A DNA stretch of 64,000 bases from Malurus cyaneus samueli (lineage: Eukaryota > Chordata > Aves > Passeriformes > Maluridae), in contig CM019238.1 in NCBI GenBank assembly GCA_009741485.1, positions 7,235,477-7,299,476 of the forward strand, given 5' to 3'. Below the pieces are notes generated by a model. The model saw only the letters and a program-made list of their open reading frames with translations. It ran no database searches and had not been told where the DNA came from. Made by a program: the position numbers and the translations under genes. Numbering within the stretch: position 1 is the stretch's first letter; each line of letters begins with the position of its first letter. Of this stretch, positions 44,475 to 57,240 are shown one piece after another.

Positions 44475-47400
44475 AAAATTTTACCTAAAATCCTTTTTAC
44501 TCTATGGGACCACAAATAGCTTAAAGTAGGTATTTAACATATACCCTGCACCAGACTGAGCTTTTCAGAAGTCAGAGATCTTCAAAATATCAGCTTCCCT
44601 AACAGCTTTGAAATTTAGGAAATAGGGCACTGCTACAAAATATTGTCCCTACATTACGGGTGAAAGAACTTTTTTTTGAATCATATTTCCTTTTCCATCT
44701 GTTATTGAAGAACTTTCTTCTGCTCTGAACTCTTAAGGGTTAACTGGCATTGGGTGGAGGAGGGGGGAAATCAGAGGTCAGCTCATGTTCTGCTATCACT
44801 GAACTCACAAGTTACTCCTTAAGCATGTGGTTTCATCCTAGGTTCTTCCTGCCAGCAATTTCTCACTTTAATCATACACCCACAGCAACCCAGATCTTTA
44901 AATTCAGCAATTCTTTCTCAGGTTTCAGCAAGTCATTGGCAGCCTGAGCTATTTTTGGGATATTTTCTCTACTGCAGATGCAGCTCAGGAAAACGCAGGG
45001 AGCATGCTAAAGACCTGCAGCTATTTGCCTTGTACAATTTGCTCATTTCTCTTTATTTCTCTGTTTTCCTGCACTCATCACTTAAAGGACAATCTTTCTT
45101 GCAAACAAAATCCCCGGAGCCTGATTAGAGGGACTGAAGGCTCCCAGACACGGATTGCCTGCCAGCCACAGCACGGTAAGGACATGGACACTTTTGGCTA
45201 GCCTTGCATTGCAGCTTTTTAAGCTTTGCTGAACGTTTATTTGTGTCCATCGCTTCCAAATCAACACTGGGGGCATGGCAGGCAGTCTCCAGCTCCTGGT
45301 CTCCATTTTCATTCCCTAAAATCCTCAGCACTTGTAAGTAACACATTTATACTCACCGTCTCTTTGTGTGTTCTAGAAATCAGTGACTGACACTAATTTT
45401 GATCAGTTCCAGGGGTCGGGGATTTTTCTTTACATTTTAGTATCTTTTGGACACCTGTAATTTGCAATCCTGATTGAAACTGTGGATATTTTTATTGCCT
45501 GATCTTCCCTGTTGAAGGTATATTGTTAATCTTATTATTTAGCCTAGCAAATTATTCAAATCAGGGAATGGTTTTATGTACAGTAGATGGAAACGTTATA
45601 AAAAAGCCCTGCTCCTGCTGATTTACAGTTTTATACATCGCTTTCTTGTCTTGTGTACTGGCTCTGCTCAAATACCTTGAGGCTGCCACAGAGCAGTACA
45701 CTAACACTACAAAGGGATTGACAGCATAAAACCAATGCAGCAGACAGAGATGTACTAAAAATGACTAGGTTTTAGCATGCAGTTATTTCATTTGCTCACA
45801 GAAATGCACAAAAAAAGTAACCTCTGCAAGAATGGTGAAATTTCAATTTTATAGGATATACTAGTTAATTAAACTACTTGTAAAAATAGTTTAACATCCT
45901 CAGGGACATTTTACTTATACATACAGTTCATGTCTAATCAATGCACAAACTGAATTCTGTGAATCTCCAGTGAAAGAAAGTGGAAAAGGGATTCTTCTGA
46001 TCCTTTTATTTCAGGCTCTTAGGAAAACTAGAATTGCTCTATCCTTTCATGTGCAGTAATATGATGATTGCAGAGAATTCACCTGAGGGCTTAATGTACA
46101 TCATCCAAATATTTGACTGAAACTTAGTGTTTGTTGTCCTGTTAGGAGTGGTTTTAGAAAGGCTGACTTTGCACTAGAAGGAGGCGGCCTTCAGACAGAC
46201 CAAGCAATCCAAACTACCTGTGTCTGCTGCCAGGACAGATCGGAGCAGAGTGAGCAATCAGAAACCCACACTATTTCCTATCAAAATGCTTAGACATTGC
46301 AGTCTGCAGCAGAAACAAAAGTTAGCACAGCCTTCAAAATTGTATTTCAGGAACTTATTAGCTCAGTTTCTAGTTTGCAAATGTTTGTTAAGTGATTTGT
46401 AGAACTGATGGAGGGATGGGATAAATGCTATATGTGGATATGAGTGCAATTAAGGTCTTTAAAGATCAGTTTTCATTAGGGGAAAGTTTTGGTATCAATA
46501 GGCAAAGAAATTTAAATATCTAAACAAACCTGTAGGATGTAATGACTTAAACCACTAGAAGCAAAAAGTGAGAACTTCAGCTGGTATCAGCAGATTTAGG
46601 ATCAGCTTCTGAAGGTAGTATTTTTTATTTCTGAAAGTCTCATAACAATTTTGAGGCAATTTCTATGATATTGTCTATGTTGCATTTGAACCTAAGGCTG
46701 ATATCTGAGCCTGGCTCTCTCATCCAGCTGGTGAGTCTCTGCCTCAATTTCACTGAAGTCACTGATACTAAATTAGCTGAATGATAAATAAGAATCAATC
46801 CTTTAATCCTTAGTTTCATTTTATACCCAAATCCCAAATATCAGTACTCAGATTGTTTGAAATCTTGAGACTCAACACATTTCCCAGGGACTGCAGGAAT
46901 AAAGGCAGATGTTTTTTACTAAAAGTTAGCGAAGCACTTATTTGTTTACTTTTAACAGAAAAACTGTTATGTCATTAGACAAGTTAAAGGGCAAGCATGT
47001 AAAGCTAGATCATGTATTTCTCTGTCAAGAAACCAAAGTTGCTCTCAGCACAAACAGAAATCAAGTGAAGAAAGTTTTACCAACAGGACAGGTCTGTGCA
47101 GAACCGAGTGTTTTGGGAATTCAGTGAGATAAATCCAATGCAGGGATTAAACCTGTACAGAAACCATTCAAGTGGTGCTTGTTTGAGCTCATTTTAGAAA
47201 ATGTTCTATTAAATTGTGCCACTGATAAAAAATATTATTAGAAAGATGATGCATGTTGTTTCATAAGATGTGCAGAAGGGAAATAATCTGAATAATGAAA
47301 AAACAGATGCCATACATAGCTGTTTATTTTTAAAACAAATTGTTGCATCCAGGAGCTTGGTGGAAATTGAAAACCTCATCTTTGTTAGAGAAGGAATACA

Positions 47401-50400
47401 GACCCTGGAGATTAGCAACTCTTCAGATCTTCCCAACTGAGCCATGTTATTACACTCATTTTTTTGGTGTGCATATGTACTAAATCAGCCACACGCAAGA
47501 TACTAAAGATTAATTGACTCTATAAATGCACTAATTTATAATTCAGCAGCAGCTATGATGCCAGGCACTCCATAAGTCATACTTGATGATCCTTGCCTAG
47601 AAATCAGAATATAAAAAGGACTAATGGATATCAATAATGGCAATGGCTGAAGTGGAACCCATGCTGATGTAAAGTAGAACTTGTTCTAGAGTCAGAACAT
47701 GAGTCAAGAACTTGATTATTCCTCAGAATAGCACAAAAGTGGGTCCCTCTAATTTTAGTGACATCCTCAGACACACACTAAATCTGCAATAAGATAGTGT
47801 ACATGAACACAGCCATGGTAATTGGCCAGTTATATTCCATTCAGCTTACTTGGGTTTTTTAAAGTTTACAGTTTACAATTTTAGCTTAAAAATCAGTTTA
47901 AAGAAGGTTAATTGGTCCTGCACTACTCTGCAACTGGCTAGACTAAAAGCACCCATAGTTTCAATGCCTCTATTGACATGCAGTAACTTACTACACTGCA
48001 ACAGCCCAATCAGATGGCTGAGCCCTTCATTAAAATTGAAGGGACAGCTTTATTTTTCCTGGCTGTCACTTTGCACCAGATTAATTCTATTAAATCCAGT
48101 TGGGGGATTGTGTTGAAAGAGGAATCATCAACAAAAGTGAATAGTAAAAATACTTCAAGGACTGGATCTGAATTTTAATAGTCGTACAGAGCAGGCCTCT
48201 GCAACAAAAAACTGACAAATTTAGCAGTATGCTGGTGTATGTTGGGAGACAGCTTCAGTTTAGAGGCGGAATATCACAGAGTAGCAGAAATTAGAGAAAA
48301 TGTAGTAGGAAATTAAGGTCTCATTGAGACAGAATAAGCAAACCAGGGGATAGCCAAGGCAACAAGCTGCAGACTTGTGTGTGAGGAGGCAGGAGGCACT
48401 CTCTTGGCAATCCCGAGCAGTTGGGTGTTGTCTTCCCTGGAGCTGCTGAGCCCTGGCAGCACCAGCACTCCCCAGCCCTCTCCCAGACGGCAGCAGAAGG
48501 ATGAAAATGCTCTGCAGCTTCTCTTGGATCTTCCCATCTCCACTTCTTCCCATTCCATCCTGCAGCAGGAGTGGGGCTTGGCCCATTTCTGGATCTCATT
48601 TCAACCTCAACCTCAGCCTCTGATAACAAAGAAGCATCAGGAGGTAGAAAGGGCTACTTGGGAAGGATCAGAGAGAGGCTACAGGGCTGGACAGCAGGGT
48701 GGAAGTAACACAGGAATGGAGAGCTAACAGACATCCTTGAGGAATGTGCAAAGAGAAAGGCAGACAAACAAAAGTGCAGCTGCTTCCACCCAACATTTCA
48801 AGTGTGATACAGCTGAAAAAAAACCAAAACCATATTACAGTACACCACTAAAGACAGAGATAGCAGAGACAGTAGAGCACTGATGGCATCCTGTATGTGT
48901 GGATGAGTCCCTATTTGAAAAATTATATAGTTCTTGTCACTCACAATACAGAAAGATGAATGTATATCATAATAGTGAGGCAGTAGTATGAAGGCTATTG
49001 GTACAGATATCATCAGGGAAATTAATTGTTTTAGATGTGTGACAATGTTGGCCCAAGAACAAACAGATACAAATCAAACATAGCAATTAGAATTTGGAGA
49101 ATACACTGAAGCAAGAAACCTAATTATCGGGTTTTTATGATGAAGAATGATCAATTACCAAAAGCACTGCCTGTTTCTGCAAGTTGCTGCAACATTATAA
49201 TTGCTCAAGGACTGTTTTCTAGGTCACTGTCATACATGTTAATTTAAGTGAGATATGAATCAGTCTCTGGGTGTGATGAATGGATAGGTGCTATAACTTT
49301 GGCAATGTTGCTCTTTTTGACATCACTTTTCTCTCTGTACAAAGATTAAGATCACAAATGCAGTAACATCAGCCTGTTTCAGAAACAGAGATGAAACTAG
49401 CACTTTGAGTTAAAGAAGAATGAATAGAACAGTCTTGGTTCTTGTTATTCTGAAGAATCTTAGAAATCTGTTAGGAGGCTGCATAGGTTAGGGTATTTTG
49501 AATGTATTTTAAGTGTAAACAAGAATCAAAAAGTTACTTCCAAGTAAAGTTTTTCCTCTATTGCTCAAAAACCAAATTGACCTGACCATTGACATTAATG
49601 TTTCATGAATTTCCATGATGATGCTTTTTAGGCTGCAAGTTAAATATAATCCCTGATATCATCTTTTGGCATTTCTATTGACAATTGGCATTGGCTCCAG
49701 CTAAATGCAGCTGCAATGGATTTCTTAACTGTCCCCATCAAATACGTCAACCCTTCTTTAGTCAGTTCTCGTGGATATTTCTATAATCTTGCTGATTCTT
49801 GATTGACTTTTGTTTTACTACATACAACGATCAAACTAGCAATCATAAGAAATAGAACCACTAGAAAAGGCACTTGAAAATTATTTTTATATTAGAAAGT
49901 CCAAGCCCAGTCACCAAGGAGTCACTGACAGATACTAATGATACACAGCAGCTCCTAACTCCAACTTCTCATTATGCAATATATTTTTCTCTGTCACATC
50001 GTGTTGGTAACTGAAGTCACTAACTTGATTTAAAGCTAGATAAAATATACAAACTCAAACAATATAATATATCAATGCAGGAATAGCCTACTAAATGTAA
50101 ATAATACTTCTAACAAGGATAGCAAATGCTAGCAAAATTTGGCTCTCATTAACACTGGTTCACATTTAGCCCTAAATCTTTTACACTGTGACTGTCTATT
50201 TGACTCCACAGTATGAACCGGTCAGTACTCAAAATCTGAAGGTAAAGAAATACATTTTTTTGTTTGGCAAAGAAAAAAACAAAAGGTCTCAGTCAGGAGA
50301 GAGGAAAGCGATAACTACCCCTAAGTATGAGAAAGCTTTCAGATAAGATATTGATCCAGTCATATTTATGTGTAATAATTTTCCCATTGTATAGTTAGAT

Positions 50401-50520
50401 GGAAACAAACAATATCTCAGTCTTGCAGAGCATGCTGACATCACATGGCCCCCAAATTTAGTTCTTTCATATAGTTTTGTCCATGCTGGTGTTATTAATA
50501 GGCATACTAAAATGGGAACT
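44475..50520. other. Intergenic, no gene recognised
   Basis: Unique sequence. A GC-richer patch at 48,370-48,720 and a GCACG/GTAAGG donor-like site near 45,173 were noticed but not enough to call an exon. No young repeat family recognised. Confidence 0.5.
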
Positions 50521-50527
50521 TCGCCCT

Positions 50528-50601
50528 GGCTCAGCTTTGACTCACTGCATGGCCTTGGGCATCACATAACCTCTGTCTCCAGTTCTCTATCTGCATAATG
50601 C
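50528..50601 (+). repeat. Ancient MIR SINE remnant
   Basis: GACTCACTGCATGGCCTTGG GCATCACATAACCTCTGTCT followed by CCAGTTCTCTATCTGCATAA is a clear match in order to the MIR core (tggccttgggcaagtcacttaacctctctg ... cagtttcctcatctgtaaaatg). It is a diverged, old, sense-oriented copy. Confidence 0.75.
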
Positions 50602-51159
50602 ATTTGTCTATCTAGTGACTTTGCAGAGTCATGGGGCAAATAAATTAGTTACTTCACAGAATTTTAAAATTTAAATACACAGGCTTCCCTTCTGCACTTT
50701 TTAAAATATATTTCCTGAATTTTAACATAAACCTGCCTTTCTTAATAAAGGCAACCGAAGTGTTTAAATAAACAGAAAGAAGAACTATTTACACTTCCAA
50801 ATTAAAACCTCCTAGGATTAGTATCTTGAACTAAAATAATGGGACCATATCCGCATAAGATAGCTTGTCATCTCACAGCCCAAAATTTCTTTATCTGATG
50901 TTTTTTATAAAGCTCTTTACTGTCCAGGGGAGAGGGAAGAAAGAAGAAAGCTTAATTTTGCACCATACAAAGAAATAACAGATTACCTAGTTAATAAAAT
51001 CTGCACTGCAAAGTATGGTCTGGGCATAACAGATGGAAGAATCTGTCAACAAATCTCCATTATTACACTGGCAGTGAAAAGAGCTGTATTATTTTGGAAT
51101 CTAAAGTGGCTCAGAGTGCAAGAGAGTCATATTCATTTGACTGCACCAGAGGATATAAA

Positions 51160-51206
51160 TCCTCAATGCGGCTGAGATGACTTGCCCAAAGCTAATCAAG
51201 TTAGTT
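51160..51206 (-). repeat. Possible ancient MIR-like remnant, reverse orientation
   Basis: GATGACTTGCCCAAAGCTAA resembles the reverse-strand MIR phrase gtgacttgcccaaggtcaca. Short and eroded. Confidence 0.4.
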
Positions 51207-52194
51207 ATATGCTTAGTTAATTTTTTTCCTGTTGTCCATTGAAACTAATCAAATTTTCTCTAGAATATAACTTCTCTGCTGCAAGTCAACCCTTTGTGTC
51301 TTAAGGAGAGAAAAAAAAAAACACAAAAAACCCATGCATCAAGGCAGCCCCTGAGGGGACTTTGAAGGCATTGACATGCAGTACTCAAATGTTCATTTAT
51401 TTGTAATAGGAGTCTAAAGTAGATGCAAAAATAAATTACATAGTCATCTGACGTTAGTTTAAAATGCAAAGATGGACAAAGCAAGCACACTAATTATCAA
51501 AAGTTGAATAGTTCACCACTGATTATTACTTCAGTGGATGCTGCAGCTTTACAAAGCCCAGACATCCAGCAAACAACTGATGCCCCATTAGACACAAGCA
51601 ATTGAATCTTTCAAGGTGGTGCTCATGCATGTTCACCTATTGCTGTCTTATTTTTTCTTACAGCTTGGTTTATTCTTTGCTTAGATTAGGGTCTAAATGA
51701 AAAACAGACCTTAATATAAAAAAATACTTATAATCCTGGGATACACTGAGACCAGAGACATAGAGACATACACTGAGCAGTGCTGCTGTTCTAACCAAGC
51801 AGTGAGTTGTTCCCAAAGTTAGTTCCTCTCAGCTGTTCTAACCAGGAGCATGGATCTCACCATAGCACAGCTCCCAGAGAATGGTAAATGCCATTCCATT
51901 GCTAATTATATCACTACAGAACAGTGAGAAAAAGTAATGCTTTGCCCAAATAAGGCTACAGGTTCCTGGTCTTGGAAGTACTTTGTCCATTCCACAAGAA
52001 AAATTAATTCAGAGCTCCAACCTAATTCAAGCTTGTATCCTCACGGAATTTGGCAACAGGACAAGGAATAAGAAAAACTCTAAAGCTGATCTAATCACTA
52101 ATAATGACATAATTATTATGACATAACTACAAATTTATGATAGATCTAGTCTGACAATGCTATTTTAGGACAACAGGTCAAATGAGGATGCAAA

Positions 52195-52256
52195 AAACCC
52201 AAGGTCTAATTCATTTCCAGTGTAAACTGGCAGTATTCCCATTGATTTCAATGCGA
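52195..52256. repeat. Ancient amniote repeat-like fragment
   Basis: CCAGTGTAAACTGGCAGTAT then CCCATTGATTTCAATGCGAG resembles a phrase I recall as widespread in reptile and bird genomes (cagtgtaaactgg plus cattgacttcaatg). The two short palindromes CCAGT...ACTGG and CATTGA..TCAATG are visible. The family is not named because I am not sure of it. Confidence 0.3.
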
Positions 52257-52429
52257 GATTTACTTGTTCATTCCACCTCTAATTTTTAGTCAGCATCTTT
52301 CCAGTATTTATAACTGAGTTGCACTAGCCCAAAAAGTACACACTTTTAAATCCAAAGCAAGAACCTTCAGAGAGGTGGGGAAAAACATTTTTTCCTGAAG
52401 CATCTTCATTTAGACAGTACATTTAGATT

Positions 52430-52478
52430 TACCCTTACTGACGTAAGGGTATATTTTCTCTCCATATAAAGAGAAAAT
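52430..52478. other. Two adjacent perfect inverted repeats
   Basis: TACCCTTAC-TGAC-GTAAGGGTA (52430-52451 including the loop) is followed after one base by ATTTTCTCT, an 8-base loop and AGAGAAAAT (52453-52478). Each has a perfect 9-bp stem. No snoRNA, microRNA or tRNA signature was recognised. Confidence 0.85.
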
Positions 52479-54620
52479 TTATTAAGAAAAAATTATAAAA
52501 CTTCAGAGGCACAGCAGCAAGAGCCAGTCTAAAATATCTGTGTGGCTCTTTTATGTCCAGATAACCTGAAACGAAGTCAAAGAGGAAAGAATAGAAGGAA
52601 TTATTGAAATAGAGAATAACAAGAAATCATGATCAAGCAGAGCCTTAGATACCTGTAATCTGCTTGTGTTGTTTAAGCAACAATAATAAATTTAAACATT
52701 AAAGCAAAAAGAGGTGCATCTACATTTTTGTTTTGTGGAAAATGGGAAAATTTTGTTTTTCATTGTGACACAGCCATTTAAGGGTTTCTAAACAGGAAAA
52801 TTTCCTGAGGAAGGGAAATTCTGAGCTGCGCTATGTAAAATATTTGAGTCATGTCAGTGATAAATTGCAGTAAAACACAGAGAGATTCTATCCTTTTGCA
52901 GCCCAAATGGTATCAGCAAGGACACCAGAGGATCAGTACTAGCTCACAGTCAAACCAAAACTATTGACCCAGAAAATTCTCGACTTTGGAGAAAACAATT
53001 TACCTCTAGGTTGGACTGTGATGATAAAGTATATATTTAGATTCTTTACTGTATTACCAGAGGGGTCTTGCCACTGAGTAGCCCTAAAGGAAAAATTAAG
53101 AGAGAACTGAGGCAGCCAAGTGGTCCATTATCTGTACTCAGAAGACAAAACAGTGAATCATTTATTGTAAGTTCAATCAGCAAAACCACTAGTTTTAAAG
53201 CTTATCTATAAATACATTTTTAATGTGGTTATTTATTTATTATTTAATGATGGCTGGTTAAAAGATGAGGTTGCCCAAGCCCCTTGTCCATTATCATTAA
53301 AGGATAAGTGTTGAGGACTTGTGGATATGTGCTGTTTATTGACTTCCATATATTGCATAAATATCATGGCCATGCATCAACCACTCAGGTCAGGGTGTGC
53401 TGCTCAAAACTCTGTACAAATGTCAAGCAAGCAAAATACCTGATTCAGTATTTTATATATTAAAATATAAAAAACAAACACAAGTTTTATAAAAGCACAA
53501 GGCTTGAATGGCAGTTTCTGAGCTCCTAGGTTACTTTCAATATTGATCAACTAGATTTTCATGCAGGGTAACTATTGCTTCACATCAAAAAGGAAAGCAA
53601 TTAACTGGGCTCCATCGCCTGAATGGCACTGCGAGCTTTTACCACTAGAGTGTGTCAAGGCCTGTGTGAGAAATAAACCTCTTCACGTGCTGTATCATTC
53701 AATTCAAACTATTACCAGAGCCCTGGACAAAGACAAGTAGCTTGCATGTGCCACTTTTCTGATTTCCTGCTTGACTGCTAGAACTTGTCTTAAAGGTTGT
53801 ACTACCACAAAAAAGTCTCACCTCATTAGTCTGCTTATGCTGTGAACAGGGATTTTTATACGGTTACTGAACAACACAGGCATCCAGAAAAAATCCAGCC
53901 AATTTTAAGATCCATTGCACTGTGCCTATGTTTTCAATGTCAATGAAATATCCCTTCCAGGCTAAGACTCTTTGATGCAGTACAATAACCCTGTTATTTT
54001 GTATTGAAAAGCCAGCACAGCCAGTCAATGTATGTAAATCGGTCCTTCCCTGCTTCTCTGCTGGATGTCTGTAGTTGCAGTAAAATTTGGGGAGGTAAAA
54101 AACCCCACATACCTATGCAAAAACTGCTGAAAATCTGAAAATACATTGAAAATCTGTGCTGAGAATAGAGATGCTCCGGTGTAGTTAAAAAGTCAGTTTG
54201 AAGAGGAACTATAAAAGCCCATCTCTTTGATAGTAAAAAAAAATCAGAACAGTTAAAATTAGAAATGCGTAGGCATAAAGCATTGCCAGGATCAAACAGA
54301 GTATGTTGAAATGTACACATTTGGTAACAGTAAAAATCAGGAACTGCCTCCATACTTTTCTGAATCAAGGCTTGTCCCCTTCTCCATCTGTAAAACTGCA
54401 CTGACAGCACTCCCTTCCTCTCTTTTTGCTCCCTTTTGTCTCTTCAGCTTGCAAACTCTTATTAGGTGTTTTCACTACAGAGGGTCACTCATAATAAGTT
54501 TTCCATTGTCCATAATGTCACCTCCTTGCTGAAGATTTTAGCTACTAGACCAATGCTAATAACTTCTCTTTAAAAAACAATGAAAAAAACCCCAAAACCA
54601 AACAACACTCAAACAACTAC
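52479..54620. other. Intergenic, no gene recognised
   Basis: Unique AT-rich sequence. A 138-codon minus-strand open frame at 53994-54410 has no family resemblance. Confidence 0.5.
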
Positions 54621-54793
54621 CTATGAGAGACAGGAATCCTACTCGCAGTGTGTAGTCATACACATGCTCAGGTGATGCTGTGAATGGAGACACATAGCTC
54701 TTGATTTCCTCACCTACTTTACTTCTCCTCAGAAAGGCCTGATAAGCTTTTCTTGGAGACTGTAGCAGTTTTCTGAGCGTCCAAAGGTTGACA
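54621..54793 (-). other. Exon-like open segment, unassigned
   Basis: On the minus strand 173 nt lie between TTGTCACTCTAACAG (acceptor-like) and CTCATAG/GTAGTTG (donor-like) and are open in one frame. The translation includes SPRKAYQAFLRRSKVGEEIK and SYVSPFTASPEHVYDYTLRV. The composition looks protein-like (mixed charged and hydrophobic), but I cannot match it to any family. It may be a chance open frame, a lineage-specific exon, or an old pseudogene. Confidence 0.15.
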
Positions 54794-56859
54794 CTGTTAG
54801 AGTGACAATGATGACTGAGCAAAACACCTGAAATTCTTAAGCATCCAACCAAGTGAGCCATAGAGAGTCAATGGGAGAAGAGCCACAAATCAGAAGATTC
54901 TGCCTTTGAATTGCCCAGATCAGCCTGAAAAAATGAGTTTGATAGGGCATCTGGAATTCTCATCACCTGTTCTGTAACTTTAGATAAAAATTTTAAACAT
55001 CATACCTATTTGAAATGAACTGATGGTTGACAAGAGAACAAGGAATGTGAAAGAAAAGAATAGGAATACAAAGTAGAAGGAAAATATCTGTGACCGATAA
55101 GGTCTCTTTTATTCAGTGTACGCTGAGCTAATGATACCTCATGCAGGTGTCCCACAATCCTGTTAGAATTAAGTGATCCTGCTTTTCATGAGCAGCCTGC
55201 TCATCACAAATCCCTACACACTATATTTTTGTCCAAAAGAATCAGGGTACAGCATGCAGCAAGGCTCAAGGTCTAGCATAGACACTGTGCAGAGAGGAAC
55301 TACACCTGTACACACTAACAGTCACCTGAAAACTCTCAGGACAGTGTCCTGGGAATATTTCATAAACAGAACAGAGCAAGTGAAATTACCTCCAATTCAA
55401 TAATGAGATGAAAATGTCAGAAAGAAGGAAGCAAAAACCTCAGTTCATACAGAACTCACAGAGTAATTTTTATTTTACAGATTAAAAACCCAGTAATATT
55501 TATTTGGGGTAAATCTGAAATATTACATCTAATTAAAATGTTTCGTGACTTTTTTTAAAAAATACATATTTTACTTTTTAATTTATATTAACTTGGAAGT
55601 GGTAAATGGTATTTCAGTTTCAAAAGATGAAAAATTTCATTTTCAGCATGTTAAAATATTTCCTTTAAAAACTAAGAAAATGTTTTGTATTTTTCCTTTT
55701 ATTTCAGTTGAAACCATTTTAGTTCAACCTAGTCTCAAAAATGATGCCAGTCCTTTCAAACCTCTCGTATTCTAAGAATTTAAAAATCATTCAAAATTTT
55801 TGTCTGCCTCTATTCATAAATTCATCAATTCAACATTTTGGCCCCACAATCTTGGGAAAGGAAATACTCAAGAGACCTGCAAAAATACCTTTTCATTTCC
55901 CACCACTGTGTCCCTAGCTGATATCCTCATGCAGCAATAGCTCTACCTTTACTGTGGCAGTCCCTCATGGAACATTTTCTAGAATTAGACTGTGAAGGCT
56001 GGGAAGTGAATTTGCCGCTTTTATAAAGAGGGAAGAACACCCAGGAGAAGGTATTTAAATTATGTCCTGAGGCAGAATGAAGTTGATTTATGTCAGGGAT
56101 TATTTTTATCTCTCCAGTCAACTAGAAGTTATGCAGCAAAGTCTGCAAAGGCACAGCCATGCAGGACTGGCCTGTAGCAGACTCTGACAGTGTTTGAAAA
56201 TAAAGGCAGTTTAGCAGCAGGAGGAGCTGTGCCCTTCAGAACCCTTGGCACGGCTCAGTGGGAAGGGTTCCCCCAGCCAAGCTCCCAGAGCTGCTCTCAG
56301 CTCAGGCGGGCACCACATGGACCCACTTCACAGCACTTGGGCATTGCAAACAAGTCTTGCAGGTTGCTGCAGGAATTCTGGACTCTTGGGTTTGGCTCCT
56401 GCATCTTCCACTCCACTCATGTCCTGGCACATCGATGAAGGAAAAATGGGATGGTAAGGACAGGTCCCATGCCCCATTCTTCAGTCACATACTGCCTCTA
56501 AACATCTCTAATCTGTGCTGAGAGTAGGTTATTATCCCACGGACACCTGGGATCCTTCTCCCTCCTTTTTTTTCCGTCTGGCTTTGACACAAAAGTGAAT
56601 ATATTCTTCCATGCCTGAGACCTCAATTCAAAGTGCATGACCTTCTCATTGATTTCAGAAATCCTTGGATAGAACCCCAACCAATTATCCCTGCAGAATA
56701 TCACCAGGAAAACAAAGCAAAATACCACAACTGTGAAATTACCTCTGGAACAGAAATGTCTATTTCCTCAAGATGTTTTTCTGGAAAAGGCAATACATTT
56801 ACTGAGTTTTTAACGTGTAGATGCATGTAGTTGCCTGAAAGCACATGATCTAAAACATT

Positions 56860-57240
56860 AAATCTCTGCATTTAATTTTCATGTGTAGGGAAGGCAAATC
56901 AGTAAAAAGCTTGAATAAATAAACTCTAGTTTTTAGAATAAAAAATTACAGTAAATGTTTCCAGGCAGCCTGCTAGAAAAAATAAGTTATTTGGATTTTT
57001 AAATTCTCTTGCAGAGCTTGAAATTAAAACATTGTGCCGCATTTCCAGTGCTTGCAAGCAAGAACAAATTCATTATAAGCTAACATAAAAATACATTTTC
57101 CTGTGCCAGTGGTGAAGAAGCAGTGATGTGCAAGGCCATAAATAAGAAATGTAAATGAATTTGTATGTTAATAAATGCAATGATGTATCTAGCTGAATTT
57201 TAATCATCTAGTGAATGTAATTCCTAAATTATGGAGAGAA
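56860..57240. promoter_or_regulatory. Candidate conserved noncoding block
   Basis: Complex AT-rich sequence without repeat signature, with dense TAAT/ATTTA cores (CTGCATTTAATTTTCATGTG, GAATTTTAATCATCTAG) and a GCCATAAATAAGAAATGTAAA stretch. The texture resembles developmental enhancers. Inference only. Confidence 0.2.

Noticed and set aside
44290..44529. Open frames rich in Leu/Pro/Ser or Arg/Gln/Gly on the two strands
   Set aside because: Produced by the (TTCC)n(TGCC)n microsatellite.
45004..45201. Plus-strand open frame with a GCACG/GTAAGG donor-like site, considered as a first exon
   Set aside because: No promoter or CpG island, no recognisable protein and no downstream exon that joins in frame.
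48260..48727. GC-rich patch with overlapping open frames in several frames, considered as an exon or CpG island
   Set aside because: CpG content is low, there are no convincing splice sites, and no frame stands out.
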